Positions 33,432-43,162 of a stretch of 43,162 bases of DNA are shown in pieces. Within the stretch, counting starts at the first letter, position 1, and the number at the start of each line of letters is the position of its first letter. Below the pieces are notes generated by a model. It searched no databases, was not told the origin of the DNA, and worked only from the letters and a program-made list of their open reading frames with translations. Where the stretch lies: positions 1 to 43,162 of the forward strand of contig NZ_LYVN01000020.1 in the NCBI RefSeq assembly GCF_001990265.1, in the 5' to 3' direction. The DNA is from Sphingopyxis sp. KK2 (GTDB taxonomy: Bacteria; Pseudomonadota; Alphaproteobacteria; Sphingomonadales; Sphingomonadaceae). The translations under genes were made by a program, and so were the position numbers.

Positions 33432-34346
33432 TCAGTTGGGGGTGGCGATTTCGCCGAGGGGAATCGGGAAAACTCGCGAACAGAAAGCACAGTCGACGAC
33501 GATATTACCCGCCTCGTCGGCCATGTCGACGCGCTCGGTCTCGGGGAACTGGCGCAGCACGCCGGCATAATATTCGGCGCTGCAGCGGCAGCCGCGCGAC
33601 ACGGTGGCGCCGGCCTCGACGCGCACCTCGTCCTCGTGAAACAGCCGCCAAGCCAGCGTTTCGAGCGAATGTGCGGGGTCGGTCAGTTCCTCGGGCTTCA
33701 AGGTCGCGGCGATCGTGCGGGCGTGCTCCCATTCCGGATGGTCGTGGCGTGTGTGCAACCGGTCGCGGCCGACCTCACCCTCGGGCAAATGCTGGAGCAG
33801 CAGCCCGCCGGCGACGCACCCCGCCTCATGGTCGTGACGCGCGGCGAGCCGGATCAGACTCGGAATCTGCTCGGACTGCTCGAAATAATGTTCGGCGGCA
33901 TCGCCGATCGACGCGCCTTCGAGCGGCACGATACCCTGATAGCGCTCGTCGGTGGCCGGCTGGTCGAAAGTGATCGCGAGAAAGCCTTCGCCGAACAACG
34001 CGAACAGCGTCGGATCGGACCCGACCTCGGCGAGCCGCTCGGCATCGAATTTGAGGTAACCGCGCAATTCGCCGCCACGGAAATCGCAGACGAGCAGTTC
34101 GACCGGCCCGCCGCCGGTCTGTGCCTGCAGCGTCAGTTGCCCGCCCTCGGCCTTGAGCGTCGACCCGAGCAGCACGGTGAGCACCAGCGCCTCGGCTAGC
34201 AATTTCTCGGCGACCGGCGGATAGCTGTGCGCGCCGAGGATGGTGTTCAGCGTGGGCCCCAGCCGCACGAAGCGCCCGCGCACATGGCGCGCGGCGATGG
34301 TGAAGACCAGGGGCTGGTCGAACCAGGTTTCGATCGCGTCGCTCAT
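33432..34346 (-). CDS. hslO: redox-regulated chaperone Hsp33
   Basis: 304 residues. Hsp33 stops aggregation of unfolded proteins under oxidative stress. The zinc/redox switch is visible near the C-terminus as CRC ([10 protein letters not shown]) and CAFC about 30 residues later. The N-terminal domain is typical ([38 protein letters not shown]). The start overlaps the argF stop (ATGA), so it is the third gene of argD-argF-hslO, an order that recurs in alphaproteobacteria. Confidence 0.94.
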   Translation of the reverse strand: MSDAIETWFDQPLVFTIAARHVRGRFVRLGPTLNTILGAHSYPPVAEKLLAEALVLTVLLGSTLKAEGGQLTLQAQTGGGPVELLVCDFRGGELRGYLKFDAERLAEVGSDPTLFALFGEGFLAITFDQPATDERYQGIVPLEGASIGDAAEHYFEQSEQIPSLIRLAARHDHEAGCVAGGLLLQHLPEGEVGRDRLHTRHDHPEWEHARTIAATLKPEELTDPAHSLETLAWRLFHEDEVRVEAGATVSRGCRCSAEYYAGVLRQFPETERVDMADEAGNIVVDCAFCSRVFPIPLGEIATPN

Positions 34347-35266
34347 AATTTTCCTAGCGCCCACAACAGGACGGATTTCTGGGCATGGACGCGGTTTTCG
34401 GCCTCGTCCCAGACGCGCGACTGCGCGCCGTCGATCACGGCGTCGACGACTTCCTCGCCGCGGTGTGCGGGCAGGCAGTGGAGGAACAATGCGTCGCCCT
34501 TCGCCGCACCCATCAGCCGCTCGTCGACCTGATAGGGCGCCATCGCCGCGAGCTTGTTGTGCGCATGGTCCTGCCCCATCGACACCCAGGTATCGGTGAC
34601 GACCAGATCAGCGCCCGTCACCGCCTCGCGCGCGTCGCGGACGATGTCGATCTTCGCACCATTCGCGCGCGCCGCCTCGACAAAGCGCGCCTCGGGTTCA
34701 TAGCCCTGCGGCACGCCCGCGCGGACGTTGAAGCCGAACAGTCCCGCCGCTTCGATCAGCGAAGCCAGCACATTATTGCCGTCGCCAAGCCAGGCAAGCT
34801 CGAGTCCGGGCAACGCCTTGCCGCTCTCGACGATAGTGAGCAGGTCGGCGACGATCTGGCACGGGTGCGACAGGTCGGTCAGCCCGTTGATGACCGGCAC
34901 GCTGGCGAAATGCGCCAGTTCCTCGATCTTCTCGTGGTGGTCGGTGCGGATCATGATCGCATCGGCATAACGCGACAGCACGCGCGCGGTGTCGGCGATC
35001 GTCTCGCCGCGGCCGAGCTGGCTCGTGCCCGCGTCGAGGATCATCGGCACGCCGCCGAGCTGGCGGATCGCGATGTCGAACGAACAGCGCGTGCGCGTCG
35101 AATTCTTCTCGAACACCATCGCCAGCACATGGTCGGCGAGCGGCTTGTCGGCGTCGGGCTTTGCTTTCGGCCAGCCGGCGCGCGCCGCCTTGCGGTCGAT
35201 CGCATCCGACAGCATCGCCGCGATCGCGTCCCCGCCCGCGTCGGACAGGTTGAGGAAGTGCCGCAT
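34343..35266 (-). CDS. argF: ornithine carbamoyltransferase
   Basis: 307 residues. It makes citrulline from ornithine and carbamoyl phosphate. Carbamoyl-phosphate residues are in KNSTRTR and HPCQ; ornithine contacts are in DTWVSMGQ and [11 protein letters not shown]. The ATG at 35266 overlaps the argD stop (TAATG), so translation is coupled. The extension upstream in this frame is argD sequence. Confidence 0.96.
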   Translation of the reverse strand: MRHFLNLSDAGGDAIAAMLSDAIDRKAARAGWPKAKPDADKPLADHVLAMVFEKNSTRTRCSFDIAIRQLGGVPMILDAGTSQLGRGETIADTARVLSRYADAIMIRTDHHEKIEELAHFASVPVINGLTDLSHPCQIVADLLTIVESGKALPGLELAWLGDGNNVLASLIEAAGLFGFNVRAGVPQGYEPEARFVEAARANGAKIDIVRDAREAVTGADLVVTDTWVSMGQDHAHNKLAAMAPYQVDERLMGAAKGDALFLHCLPAHRGEEVVDAVIDGAQSRVWDEAENRVHAQKSVLLWALGKL

Positions 35267-36453
35267 TAGCTTTCGGGCGGCGTGTAGCTCGCCGCGCCTG
35301 CCGACAGTTTCTCGATGCATTCCGAAATGTGCGACTCTTCGATGTTGAGCGGGGGCAGGATGCGGATGACATTGTCGCCCGCCGCCACCGTCAGCAGCCC
35401 GTGATTGTCACGCAGGTGCGCGACGAAGGCGCGGCTGTCGCTCTTCATCTTGACGCCGAGCATCAGCCCCATGCCGCGCACGCTCTCGAAGAGGTTGTCG
35501 TGGTTCGGGATCAGCTGCTCGAGCGCACCGCGCAGCCGTTCGCCGGTCGCCTTGACCTGGTCGAGGAAGCCGTCTTCGAGCACGACGTCGAGCACCGCCT
35601 GCCCCGCCGCCATCGCGAGCGGGTTGCCGCCATAAGTCGAACCATGGGTGCCGATCACCATGCCGCGCGCCGCCTTTTCGGTCGCGAGGCACGCACCCAT
35701 CGGGAAACCGCCGCCGATACCCTTCGCGCTGGCGAGAATATCGGGGGTCACGCCAAACTGTTCATAGGCATAGAGCGACCCGGTGCGCGCGACGCCGCAC
35801 TGGACCTCGTCGAACACCAGCATCAGGTCGCGCTGGTCGCAGATGTCGCGCAGCGCCTGAAGGAAAGGCTGCGATGCCGGGCGGATGCCGCCCTCGCCCT
35901 GCACGGGTTCGAGCAGGAAACCCGCCGTATTGTCGTCGACCAGGTCGAGCGCCGCATTGACGTCGTCGAACGGCGCATAGGCAAAGCCGGGCAGCAGCGG
36001 GTCGAACCCCTTGCGCAGCTTTTCCTGGTTGGTCGCCGAGATCGTGCCGAGCGTGCGGCCGTGGAAGGCGTTGTTGAAGGTGATCAGCGTATGTTTGTGC
36101 GCGTTGCCTGCGCTCGAATGATAGGCGCGCGCGGTCTTGATCGAACATTCGACCGCCTCGGCGCCCGAGTTGGTGAAGAAGACCGTATCGGCAAAAGTGT
36201 TTTCGACCAGTCGCGCGGCATAGGCCTCACCCTGCGGGCTGCCGTAAAGGTTCGACACATGCATCAGCGTCGCGGCCTGATCCTGGATCGCCTTGGTCAG
36301 GTGCGGGTGGCCGTGGCCGAGCAGGTTGACCGCGATGCCGCTCGCGAAGTCGAGATAGCGCTCGCCGCGCTCGCCGATCAGATAGGCGCCCTCGCCTCGC
36401 ACCGGACGCACACCGCACCGGGGGTAAACGGGCATCAGCGGCGTGATCGACAT
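35266..36453 (-). CDS. argD: acetylornithine/succinyldiaminopimelate aminotransferase
   Basis: 395 residues. This PLP enzyme makes N-acetylornithine in arginine synthesis. Landmarks are [51 protein letters not shown] and the PLP Lys in [14 protein letters not shown]. The ATG at 36453 ([13 protein letters not shown]) follows AAAGGACC; a longer frame would run back through the leader hairpin and is rejected. First gene of argD-argF-hslO. Confidence 0.95.
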   Translation of the reverse strand: MSITPLMPVYPRCGVRPVRGEGAYLIGERGERYLDFASGIAVNLLGHGHPHLTKAIQDQAATLMHVSNLYGSPQGEAYAARLVENTFADTVFFTNSGAEAVECSIKTARAYHSSAGNAHKHTLITFNNAFHGRTLGTISATNQEKLRKGFDPLLPGFAYAPFDDVNAALDLVDDNTAGFLLEPVQGEGGIRPASQPFLQALRDICDQRDLMLVFDEVQCGVARTGSLYAYEQFGVTPDILASAKGIGGGFPMGACLATEKAARGMVIGTHGSTYGGNPLAMAAGQAVLDVVLEDGFLDQVKATGERLRGALEQLIPNHDNLFESVRGMGLMLGVKMKSDSRAFVAHLRDNHGLLTVAAGDNVIRILPPLNIEESHISECIEKLSAGAASYTPPES

Positions 36454-36487
36454 GGCGAGGTCCTTTCTCGGCTCCAAAAGGCAAAAA

Positions 36488-36506
36488 GCGGCCCCGAAAG
36501 GGCCGC
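36488..36506 (-). terminator. terminator-like hairpin in the argD leader
   Basis: GCGGCCC and GGGCCGC (36488-36494 and 36500-36506) form a perfect 7-bp stem around TTTCG on the minus strand, followed by TTTTTGCCTTTT. It lies 35 nt upstream of argD. No minus-strand gene lies before it, because the P450 gene is divergent, so it would act on argD transcripts only. Confidence 0.7.
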
Positions 36507-36614
36507 CTTGCAACGGAACGCCGATCTAGGGGCTAACCGTCGCCGAATCAATGCCAGTGTTGGCCTTGGCACGCGGCGCAGCGCGCCCTAGTCTCGGCGC
36601 CCGAGGAGACGGTT

Positions 36615-37970
36615 ATGGCGACGTCCGCGACTTTCGTTCCGGCCCAGCCGCCGCGCGTGCCCGACTGGCTGCCCGGCTGGCGCGCGATGACGGGCGAACG
36701 GCTGCGCAGCGTCGTGCACGGCATCGCCGAACCGGCGTTCGACGTGTGGCATCAGCCGCGGCAGTTCCTCAACATGGACCTGCATATCGTCAATGCGCCC
36801 GACATGATCGGCCATGTCCTGCTCGACAACCACAGCAATTATGTCCGTCCGCGCCAGTCGCGGCAGATCCTGAAGCCGCTGATCGGCAACGGCCTGCTCA
36901 GCGCGGTGGGCGAGGATTGGCGTAAGCAGCGCAAGATCGTCGCACCGACGTTTGCGCCCGGCGCGGTCGCGGGCATGGCGGCGCTGATGGCCGATGCGAC
37001 GCGCGACGCGATGCGCGCCTTGCCGGCCGAAAGCGCCCGCGTCGACATGGCCGAACTCGCCACCGACACGACGATGGCGATCATCGCCAAAACGCTCTTC
37101 TCGGGCGACCCGCGCCTGATGTCGCACGAGGCGTCGGCGCATATCGGGCGGCTGATCGCCTCGGCGGCGCAGCCGCGGCTGATGCGCATCCTCGGCCTGC
37201 AGGATTTCGATCCCAGTCCGTCGATGATCCGTGCGCGCCGATCGCGGCGCTGGCTGCGGCGCACGCTGGCCGACCTGGTGCGCGAGCGTGGTCCATCGGG
37301 CGGCGCCGACGATTTTTTCGGCGGCTTCATGCGCGCACTCTATGCCGACCTGCCGCCATCGGAGGCCGAGGAACTGGCGGTCGACAATGCGATCACCTTC
37401 TACGTCGCGGGGCACGAGACCACCGCGACGGCGCTCAGCTGGGCCTGCTATGTCCTCGCGGGCCAGCCCGAATTGCAGGAAGAGGCGCGCGCCGAGGCGG
37501 TCGCGGCGCTAGGCGGCGACATCGCCACGCTCGCCGACCGGCTGCCGCTGCTGCGCCAGATCCTCGACGAAACGATGCGGCTCTATCCTTCGGCGCTGCA
37601 ACTGATCCGCGAAGCGGTCGCCGACGACGATATGCTCGGCGTACCGGTCCGGAAGGGAGAACTGGTCTTCGTCTATCCGTGGGTCGTCCATCGCCATCGC
37701 AAATTGTGGGACGATCCCGACCGCTTCGACCACAACCGCTTCGCGCCCGAGAAAAAGGCGGCGTTGCACCGCTTCCAATATATTCCCTTCGGCGTCGGCC
37801 CGCGCATCTGCGTCGGTGCGCGCTTCGCGATCACCGAGGCACTGATCGTGCTCGCGAACTGGCTCTCGGCGCGGCGCCTCGCGCTGCCGCACGGGTTCCA
37901 GCCCATTCCCTACGGCAATATCACGCTGCGCCCCAAGCACGGCATGCCGCTGGTCGTTTCGCCGCTCTGA
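36615..37970 (+). CDS. cytochrome P450
   Basis: 451 residues. The oxygen-activation motif AGHETT is at about 265-270, ETMR (the ExxR pair) at 319-322 and the haem loop FGVGPRICVG at 392-401, with Cys399 as ligand. No membrane anchor is seen, so it is a soluble enzyme that needs separate redox partners; none is encoded nearby. The substrate cannot be told from sequence. It is divergent from argD. Confidence 0.92.
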   Translation: MATSATFVPAQPPRVPDWLPGWRAMTGERLRSVVHGIAEPAFDVWHQPRQFLNMDLHIVNAPDMIGHVLLDNHSNYVRPRQSRQILKPLIGNGLLSAVGEDWRKQRKIVAPTFAPGAVAGMAALMADATRDAMRALPAESARVDMAELATDTTMAIIAKTLFSGDPRLMSHEASAHIGRLIASAAQPRLMRILGLQDFDPSPSMIRARRSRRWLRRTLADLVRERGPSGGADDFFGGFMRALYADLPPSEAEELAVDNAITFYVAGHETTATALSWACYVLAGQPELQEEARAEAVAALGGDIATLADRLPLLRQILDETMRLYPSALQLIREAVADDDMLGVPVRKGELVFVYPWVVHRHRKLWDDPDRFDHNRFAPEKKAALHRFQYIPFGVGPRICVGARFAITEALIVLANWLSARRLALPHGFQPIPYGNITLRPKHGMPLVVSPL

Positions 37971-38015
37971 CAGCGCCGATGCAACCATGGCCGACGGATC
38001 GCGTTCGCGCCTCGC

Positions 38016-38453
38016 ATGCGTCGTTTCGCTTTTCTCCTTCTCCCGATGCTCGCGCTCGGCGCCTGCGACGCCTTGCCGCGCGACGCGTCGGGCACCACCA
38101 GCCGCGTCGAGCGGACGCATGAACTGCGCGTCACGGTGCTGCCCGGAACGCCCGACGCGCGGCCCGCGCTCGCACTGCTCGGCGCTTACGCCCGCGATCA
38201 TGGCGCGCGACTTCAGCTTGTCCCGATCCATGGCGAACATGCGCATAAGGCGCTCGAAGACGGCGAGATCGACGTGCTCGTCGGCCATTTCGCCAAGGCA
38301 TCGCCCTGGCAGGCCGACATCGCATTGTCGAAACCCGTCGCGCGCGGCGAACCCGATGACAGGCATCACCCGGTGCTGCGCATCGCGCGGCGCAACGGCG
38401 ACAACGCCCTGATCCTCGCGACGGACCGGCTGGTCGACGAGGCCGCACGATGA
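38016..38453 (+). CDS. lipoprotein resembling part of a solute-binding protein
   Basis: 145 residues with signal peptide and lipobox LGAC (Cys17). The body (HELRVTVLPGTPDARPALALLGAYARDHGARLQLVPIHGEHAHKALEDGEIDVLVGHFAKASPWQADIALSKPV) looks like one lobe of a family 3 extracellular solute-binding protein. At this length the second lobe is missing or reduced. It overlaps the CDF transporter gene (ATGA), so a shared role in metal handling is possible. Confidence 0.7.
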   Translation: MRRFAFLLLPMLALGACDALPRDASGTTSRVERTHELRVTVLPGTPDARPALALLGAYARDHGARLQLVPIHGEHAHKALEDGEIDVLVGHFAKASPWQADIALSKPVARGEPDDRHHPVLRIARRNGDNALILATDRLVDEAAR

Positions 38454-39355
38454 GCCTGCACAGCGGCATCCCCGACGCCATCGCTGCCGACGTCCGGCAC
38501 GGCGAACGGCTCGAATGGTGGACGTTGTTGTGGATCGGCAGCGTCGTCGTCGTGATGGGCCTTGTGATGGGCGCGAGCCAGGCGATGAAATCGGCGGTGA
38601 TCGAGGATGTCCTCAGCCTCATCCCCGCAATCGTCTTCCTGCTGTCGGTGCATTGGGAGCGCAAGCGGGCGAACCGCCGCTTCCCCTTCGGTTATCGCCG
38701 CGCCAACAGCCTCGCCTTCCTCGTCGCCGCGACCGCGCTGCTCTCGGTCGGCGGCTTCCTTGTCTACGAAAGCGTCACGACGCTGGTGCGACAGGAGCAT
38801 CCGACCGTCGGCGGCATCACCCTGTTCGGCGAAACTATCTGGCTCGGTTGGCTGATGATCGCCGCGCTCGTCTATTCGGTGATCCCGCCGCTGGTCCTCG
38901 GGCGGATCAAGCAGCCGGTCGCGAAGCGGATCAACGACAAGGTCCTCCACACCGACGCCCTGATGCAAAAGGCCGACTGGCAGACCGGGCTGGCGGCGAT
39001 CGCCGGCATCATCGGCATCGGGCTCGGCTGGTGGTGGGCCGACGCCAGCGCGGCGCTGTTCATCGCGCTGTCGATTATCAAAGATGCCATCGGCGCATTG
39101 AAACAGGCGGTCGCCGAACTGCTCGACGGCACCCCGCGCGCGCTCGCTTCCAACGCGATCGCCGATGATGCCAAGGCGTTGATCGCGGCGCTCGAGGCGC
39201 GCTTCGGCCAGGTCGAAGTGCGGCTGCGCGAAACCGGCCGCTATATCGCCGCCGAGGTCGACTGCCGCCCGCCAGCCGTCATCCCGACCGAGGCCGAACT
39301 GATGGGCGAAGACAAGGCCTGGCGTCTGGCGAGCCTCGGTTTCCGTCCGGACTAG
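38450..39355 (+). CDS. cation diffusion facilitator (CDF) transporter
   Basis: 301 residues with six membrane segments ([118 protein letters not shown]) and a C-terminal cytosolic domain ending near the metal-sensing fold. Characteristic stretches are [15 protein letters not shown] and [12 protein letters not shown]. It exports divalent metal ions such as zinc or iron in exchange for protons; the ion cannot be told. The start overlaps the lipoprotein gene. Confidence 0.85.
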   Translation: MSLHSGIPDAIAADVRHGERLEWWTLLWIGSVVVVMGLVMGASQAMKSAVIEDVLSLIPAIVFLLSVHWERKRANRRFPFGYRRANSLAFLVAATALLSVGGFLVYESVTTLVRQEHPTVGGITLFGETIWLGWLMIAALVYSVIPPLVLGRIKQPVAKRINDKVLHTDALMQKADWQTGLAAIAGIIGIGLGWWWADASAALFIALSIIKDAIGALKQAVAELLDGTPRALASNAIADDAKALIAALEARFGQVEVRLRETGRYIAAEVDCRPPAVIPTEAELMGEDKAWRLASLGFRPD

Positions 39356-40338
39356 AGCGCCTTCGCCGCCTCCATCGCCAGCGCCACCGAATGCTTGCGC
39401 GCGTCATGATCGTACATCGAGGACGCGATTACCACTTCATCGACCCCGGTGCGCGCGACAAAGGCCTTCAGCCCGTCGCGGACGTCGTCGACGGTCCCGA
39501 CCGCCGAACATTGCAGCACATGGTCGAGGATCGCGCGCGCATTGGGCGGCAGGCTGTCCTTGTAGCCCGCGAGCGGCGGCTTCATCTTGCCCGGATTGCC
39601 GGTACGCAGCGCGACGAAGGCCTGCTGCTGCGACGAGGCGAGCAATTCGGCCTCCTCGCGCGTGTCGGCAGCAAAGACGTTGAACGCCGCGGCGGCATAG
39701 GGCTCGGACAGCTGTTCCGACGGTTTGAACTGGCGGCGATAGATATCGAGCGCCTCGTCGAGCGCGTCGGGCGCAAAATGGCTGGCAAAGGCATAAGGCA
39801 GCCCGAGCATTGCCGCGAGCTGCGCGCCGAACAGGCTCGATCCGAGAATCCAGATCGGGATGTGCGTCCCCTCGCCCGGCACCGCGCGGATGCCGAGCCT
39901 TTCGTCTCCGGCAAGGAAGGCCTGCAATTCGACGACATCCTGCGGAAACTGCCGCTCGTCGCTCGCGAGATTGCGGCGGAGCGCGCGCGCGACGACGCCA
40001 TCCGACCCCGGCGCGCGGCCGAGGCCAAGGTCGATGCGGCCGGGAAACAGCGCCTCGAGCGTGCCGAATTGCTCGGCGATCACCATCGGGGCGTGGTTGG
40101 GCAGCATGATCCCGGCCGAGCCGATGCGGATGCTCGACGTCGCTTGCCCGATATGCGCGAGCACGACCGAGGTCGCGGCGCTGGCGATCCCCTGCATGCC
40201 ATGATGTTCGGCGACCCAGTAGCGGCCGTAACCGAGCGCCTCGGCGTGCCGGGCAAGATCGGCGGCATTGGCCAGCGATTGGGCGATCGTCCCGGTGTCG
40301 GTGACGGGGACGAGATCGAGCAGGGAGAGTTTCAGCAT
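39352..40338 (-). CDS. luciferase-like flavin-dependent monooxygenase
   Basis: 328 residues of the bacterial luciferase/LLM family, the MsnO8-like subgroup: [45 protein letters not shown], then [41 protein letters not shown]. It would use reduced FMN from a separate reductase. The substrate is unknown. It converges on the CDF gene; the last four bases overlap. Confidence 0.85.
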   Translation of the reverse strand: MLKLSLLDLVPVTDTGTIAQSLANAADLARHAEALGYGRYWVAEHHGMQGIASAATSVVLAHIGQATSSIRIGSAGIMLPNHAPMVIAEQFGTLEALFPGRIDLGLGRAPGSDGVVARALRRNLASDERQFPQDVVELQAFLAGDERLGIRAVPGEGTHIPIWILGSSLFGAQLAAMLGLPYAFASHFAPDALDEALDIYRRQFKPSEQLSEPYAAAAFNVFAADTREEAELLASSQQQAFVALRTGNPGKMKPPLAGYKDSLPPNARAILDHVLQCSAVGTVDDVRDGLKAFVARTGVDEVVIASSMYDHDARKHSVALAMEAAKAL

Positions 40339-40405
40339 GAAACCGATATGCGGATGCGCGCCGCGCGGTTCAACCTTAGCGCTTCGCGGACCCGGTCAAG
40401 AAATT

Positions 40406-40858
40406 CTACGCCCGCTCGTCCTTCGGCGATTCCATCAGCACATAGGTGGTGATCGAATGCACCTGCGGCAGAACGCCGAGCACCTCGGTGTGGAAATGCT
40501 TGTACGCCGCAAGGTCGGCGGTCTCAATGCGCAGCAGATATTCGATCGTGCCTGTGATGTTGTGGCATTCGCGCACCTCGGGCGCTTCCGCCATCGCAGC
40601 CTCGAAATCGCCCTGCGCCTTTTTTGTGTGCGTCGACAGCCCCACCGCGACATAGGCCATGAACGTCAGCCCCAGCTTCGCGGGATCGATCACCGCGCGA
40701 TAGCCCTTGATCACCCCGCTGCGCTCCAATTCCTGCACGCGGCGCAGGCACGCCGAGGGCGACAGCCCGACGCGCTCGGCGAGCTCAAGGTTGGAGATTC
40801 GTCCGTCGCGCGACAATTCGCGCAATATATTGCGGCCTATGGCGTCGATCCTGGTCAT
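40406..40858 (-). CDS. Lrp/AsnC-family regulator
   Basis: 150 residues. The helix-turn-helix (DAIGRNILRELSRDGRISNLELAERVGLSPSACLRRVQELERSGVIKGYRAVIDPAKLG) and the RAM-type ligand domain (FMAYVAVGLSTHTKKAQGDFEAAM…IEYLLRIETADLAAYKHF) fill the whole length. It senses an amino acid and often controls a divergent exporter. The LysE-type gene stands divergent across a 74-bp gap containing a 10-bp inverted repeat. The ATG at 40858 is chosen; a GTG three codons earlier is possible. Confidence 0.92.
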   Translation of the reverse strand: MTRIDAIGRNILRELSRDGRISNLELAERVGLSPSACLRRVQELERSGVIKGYRAVIDPAKLGLTFMAYVAVGLSTHTKKAQGDFEAAMAEAPEVRECHNITGTIEYLLRIETADLAAYKHFHTEVLGVLPQVHSITTYVLMESPKDERA

Positions 40859-40902
40859 GGATTGCACAAACTAACCGATTGCGGTCCATCTTTGCAATCC
40901 AT
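40857..40902. promoter_or_regulatory. candidate Lrp operator in the divergent gap
   Basis: ATGGATTGCA (40857-40866) and TGCAATCCAT (40893-40902) are a perfect 10-bp inverted pair with starts 36 bp apart. The left arm covers the start codon of the regulator gene. Spacing of about three helical turns suits a multimeric Lrp protein. Confidence 0.55.
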
Positions 40903-40932
40903 CGCGCATCGAAACGCATTATATTGCGCCGC

Positions 40933-41526
40933 ATGGAACAGACCACTCTCGCCGCGCTCTCCGCCTTCGCGCTCGTCTCGTCGATCACGCCGGGGCCGAA
41001 CAATATGATGCTGATGGCGTCGGGCGCCAATTTCGGCCTCCGCCGCACCGTCCCGCACGCGCTGGGGGTCGGCTTCGGCTTCACGCTGATGATCCTGCTC
41101 GTCGGCGTCGGGCTGATGGGATTGTTCGACCTGTTCCCCGTCCTCAACACCGTGCTCAAGGTCGTGAGCGTCGCCTATCTGCTGTGGCTGGCGTGGAAGA
41201 TCGCCAACGCCGCCGCGCCCGGCGGCGGCAACGAGGCCCCGCGCGGCAAGCCGATGACCTTCGTCCAGGCGATCCTGTTCCAGTGGGTCAATCCGAAGGC
41301 GTGGACGATGGCGCTGTCGGCGATCGCACTCTACGCGCCCGACCGCAATTTCGTCGCGGTGCTACTCGTCGCGATCGTCTTCGGCATCGTCAACCTGCCC
41401 TCGACGAGCATCTGGGCAGTGATGGGCACCGCGCTGCGCGGCTGGCTGTCGAGTCCGGCGCGTCTCAAGGCGTTCAACTGGACGATGGCGGCGCTGCTCG
41501 TCGGATCGCTTGCGCTTCTGATCTGA
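40933..41526 (+). CDS. LysE-family amino acid exporter
   Basis: 197 residues with about five to six membrane segments. The family signature at the start is clear: ALSAFALVSSITPGPNNMMLMASGANFGLRRTVPHALGVGFGF. Later parts include ILFQWVNPKAWTMALSA. It exports an amino acid or a related compound. Its divergent Lrp partner probably controls it in response to that amino acid. The ATG at 40933 (MEQTTLAAL) is the natural start. Confidence 0.88.
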   Translation: MEQTTLAALSAFALVSSITPGPNNMMLMASGANFGLRRTVPHALGVGFGFTLMILLVGVGLMGLFDLFPVLNTVLKVVSVAYLLWLAWKIANAAAPGGGNEAPRGKPMTFVQAILFQWVNPKAWTMALSAIALYAPDRNFVAVLLVAIVFGIVNLPSTSIWAVMGTALRGWLSSPARLKAFNWTMAALLVGSLALLI

Positions 41527-41572
41527 TCGCTTAAATCCCGGCGCGACATCGCTCGCGACCGGAGAAAAACCC

Positions 41573-42589
41573 ATGCAAAGCCGCCGCCTTGGCAAAAGCG
41601 CCATCCATGTGTCCGACATCTGCATGGGGACGATGACCTTCGGCAGCCAGACCGACGAGGCCGAAGCGTTCCGCGTCCTCGACCGCTGTTTCGACGAGGG
41701 TATCAATTTCTACGACACCGCCGAGGGTTATCCGGTGCCGCCCGACAGCAAATGGGTCGGCCGTACCGAGGAGATCGTCGGCCGCTGGATGAAGACCAAG
41801 CCGCGTGACGCGATCATCCTCGCAACCAAGGTGTCGGGACCGAGCCATGTCTGGTTCAAGTCGCCCTGCCGGAACGGCATGACCGCGCTCGACCGCAAGA
41901 ATATCTGCCAGGCGATCGACGACAGCCTGACGCGACTGCAGACCGACTATGTCGACCTCTACCAGACGCATTGGCCCGACCATGACGCGCCCTATGACGA
42001 GATGATGGACGCGCTCGACGAACTCGTCCGCGTCGGCAAGGTCCGCATCCTCGGCTGTTCGAACGAGACGAGTTGGGGACTGATGAAATCGCTCGCCGCG
42101 TCGGAGAAGCTCGGCGGCGCGCGCTACCACACGATCCAGAATAATTTCAGCCTCAACAACCGCCGCTTCGAGGACGAACTCAAGCAGGTCTGCCGACAGG
42201 AAGGCGTCAGCCTGATCCCCTATTCGCCGCTCGCCGGCGGCGTGCTGTCGGGCAAATATCAGGGCGGCGCGACCCCCGAGGGTGCGCGTTTCTCGCGCTA
42301 CCTCCAGATGGAGGGCCGGCAGGCGGTGATGGGGCGCCGCTTCGTCAACGACAAGAGCCTCGCCGCGACCGAACGCTATCTCAGGATCGCCGAGGAAGCC
42401 GGGCTGCATCCGGTAACGATGGCGACCGCCTGGTCGAAACAGCACGACTTCGTCGCCTCGACGATCGTCGGGGTCAGCGCCTATGACCAGGTCGATCCGA
42501 TCCTCGCGGCGAAAGATCTGGTACTGAGCGACGATGTGATGAGCGCACTCCACCAGGTGAGCCGCGACATCCTCTACCCGATGGGGTGA
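41573..42589 (+). CDS. aldo/keto reductase
   Basis: 338 residues in the (beta/alpha)8 family. Catalytic Asp/Tyr are in NFYDTAEGYPVPPDSKWVGRTEEIVGRW and the Lys in ILATKVSG; the His region is YQTHWPDHDAPYDEMMDALDELVRVGKVRILGCSNE. It uses NADPH; the substrate is unknown. The sequence resembles the Tas-like subgroup. It overlaps the next, convergent gene by 16 bases. Confidence 0.9.
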   Translation: MQSRRLGKSAIHVSDICMGTMTFGSQTDEAEAFRVLDRCFDEGINFYDTAEGYPVPPDSKWVGRTEEIVGRWMKTKPRDAIILATKVSGPSHVWFKSPCRNGMTALDRKNICQAIDDSLTRLQTDYVDLYQTHWPDHDAPYDEMMDALDELVRVGKVRILGCSNETSWGLMKSLAASEKLGGARYHTIQNNFSLNNRRFEDELKQVCRQEGVSLIPYSPLAGGVLSGKYQGGATPEGARFSRYLQMEGRQAVMGRRFVNDKSLAATERYLRIAEEAGLHPVTMATAWSKQHDFVASTIVGVSAYDQVDPILAAKDLVLSDDVMSALHQVSRDILYPMG

Positions 42590-43158
42590 TCGACCGGCCG
42601 CAAAGTCGGCCAATCGAGCACCAGCGCGTCGCCCACCCGCAGCGCGCGCCAGGACGTGGCCAGCCGGTCGAACGCCGCGAACACCGCAGGTTTCGCGCGG
42701 TCGAACGCCGCGCGCTCCTCAGCGCTGAGCGTCGCCCGCACCCGATCGGCCTCGCCCAGCGCGGCGCGCTGTCCGGCGCTGTCGGGGCGGCGGCCGCTGC
42801 GCCAGCCGATATCGAACAGGAAGGCGGCGAGTTCGGACAGTTCGCCCTCGCGGCCCTGCGTTTCGACCAGCCTCTTCCCCTTGGCAACCTGCTTGCGGAC
42901 GGTGCGACGCCGGTCGCGGGCATCGGCCTTGCCGCCTGCGGCCTCGACATGGAACGAGCCCGCGGTCCCGCCCGCGGCGATCTGCCCGAACACCCCGCCC
43001 TTGAGCCCGAGCAGTGCCTCGACGACGAAATGCACCATGTCGTGCGGGACGTCGGCGTCGAAGCCCGGCGCGGGGTCCATCACCAACACGGGCATCCCGG
43101 GTCGCTCGATGCGCATCGAATAGCGGCGCTCGCCCGATCGGATGAAATGGACTTTCAT
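42574..43158 (-). CDS. conserved protein of unknown function
   Basis: 194 residues, complete at the right edge (ATG at 43158). It begins MKVHFIRSGERRYSMRIERPGMPVLVMDPAPGFDADVPHDMVHFVVEALL and continues with a basic middle (DARDRRRTVRKQVAKGKRLVETQ). No membrane segment or signal peptide is seen. A long charged helix in the second half (RAALGEADRVRATLSAEERAAFDRAKPAVFAAFDRLATSWRAL) is likely. Function unknown. The 16-base 3' overlap with the aldo/keto reductase is unusual but both frames are convincing. Confidence 0.72.
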   Translation of the reverse strand: MKVHFIRSGERRYSMRIERPGMPVLVMDPAPGFDADVPHDMVHFVVEALLGLKGGVFGQIAAGGTAGSFHVEAAGGKADARDRRRTVRKQVAKGKRLVETQGREGELSELAAFLFDIGWRSGRRPDSAGQRAALGEADRVRATLSAEERAAFDRAKPAVFAAFDRLATSWRALRVGDALVLDWPTLRPVDHPIG

Positions 43159-43162
43159 GGGC

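Noticed and set aside
1..43162. A CRISPR array or insertion sequence.
   Set aside because: No regularly spaced direct repeats and no transposase-like product were seen anywhere in the window.

Overview
The window looks like a chromosomal segment of a high-GC alphaproteobacterium. It is most likely a sphingomonad (Sphingopyxis/Sphingomonas type). The grounds are the bc1 operon, the EipA/DUF1134 protein, the DUF6499/DUF2285 + AlpA + P4-type integrase set, and the isopeptidase/TonB-receptor type of lasso peptide locus. The genus is an inference.

Left part (1 to about 21.1 kb): the tRNA-proximal end of an integrative element lodged at the 3' end of a tRNA-Ser(GCU) gene (21095-21187). Going left from the tRNA it holds a tyrosine integrase, an AlpA regulator, a DUF6499/DUF2285 protein, a lasso peptide locus (5.9-18.2 kb), and a mobile-element module with ArdC antirestriction, an 83-residue protein, DUF2958, ParB-like and a 147-residue protein. 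The last two genes are broken, ParB by a one-base frameshift and the 147-residue gene by an in-frame stop. I see no second copy of the tRNA 3' end, so the far att site is probably outside the window.

The lasso locus is the most interesting part. On the minus strand, luxR, luxI, a PhyH-type dioxygenase and a GntR regulator lead straight into a 45-residue precursor, a fused RRE/cysteine protease (B) and an asparagine-synthetase-like cyclase (C). Facing them on the plus strand, overlapping fecI, fecR, TonB receptor and isopeptidase genes form an uptake, signalling and linearisation arm. The predicted peptide has an 8-residue ring (Gly1 to Glu8) and a 15-residue tail. Putting an acyl-homoserine-lactone circuit and an Fe(II)/2-oxoglutarate oxygenase directly upstream of the lasso operon suggests a quorum-controlled, possibly hydroxylated lasso peptide that kin re-import. 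No lasso ABC exporter is present.

Right part (21.2-43.2 kb): ordinary core genome. It contains eipA, a membrane diguanylate cyclase, apt, the cytochrome bc1 operon petABC, trmL-hemF, two paralogous membrane proteins, lipB, a lipoprotein, queE-queC, a DUF3617-like protein, the argD-argF-hslO operon with a terminator-like hairpin in its leader, a cytochrome P450, a binding-protein-like lipoprotein with a CDF cation transporter, a luciferase-like monooxygenase, a divergent Lrp/LysE pair with a clear inverted repeat between them, an aldo/keto reductase and a 194-residue protein of unknown function.
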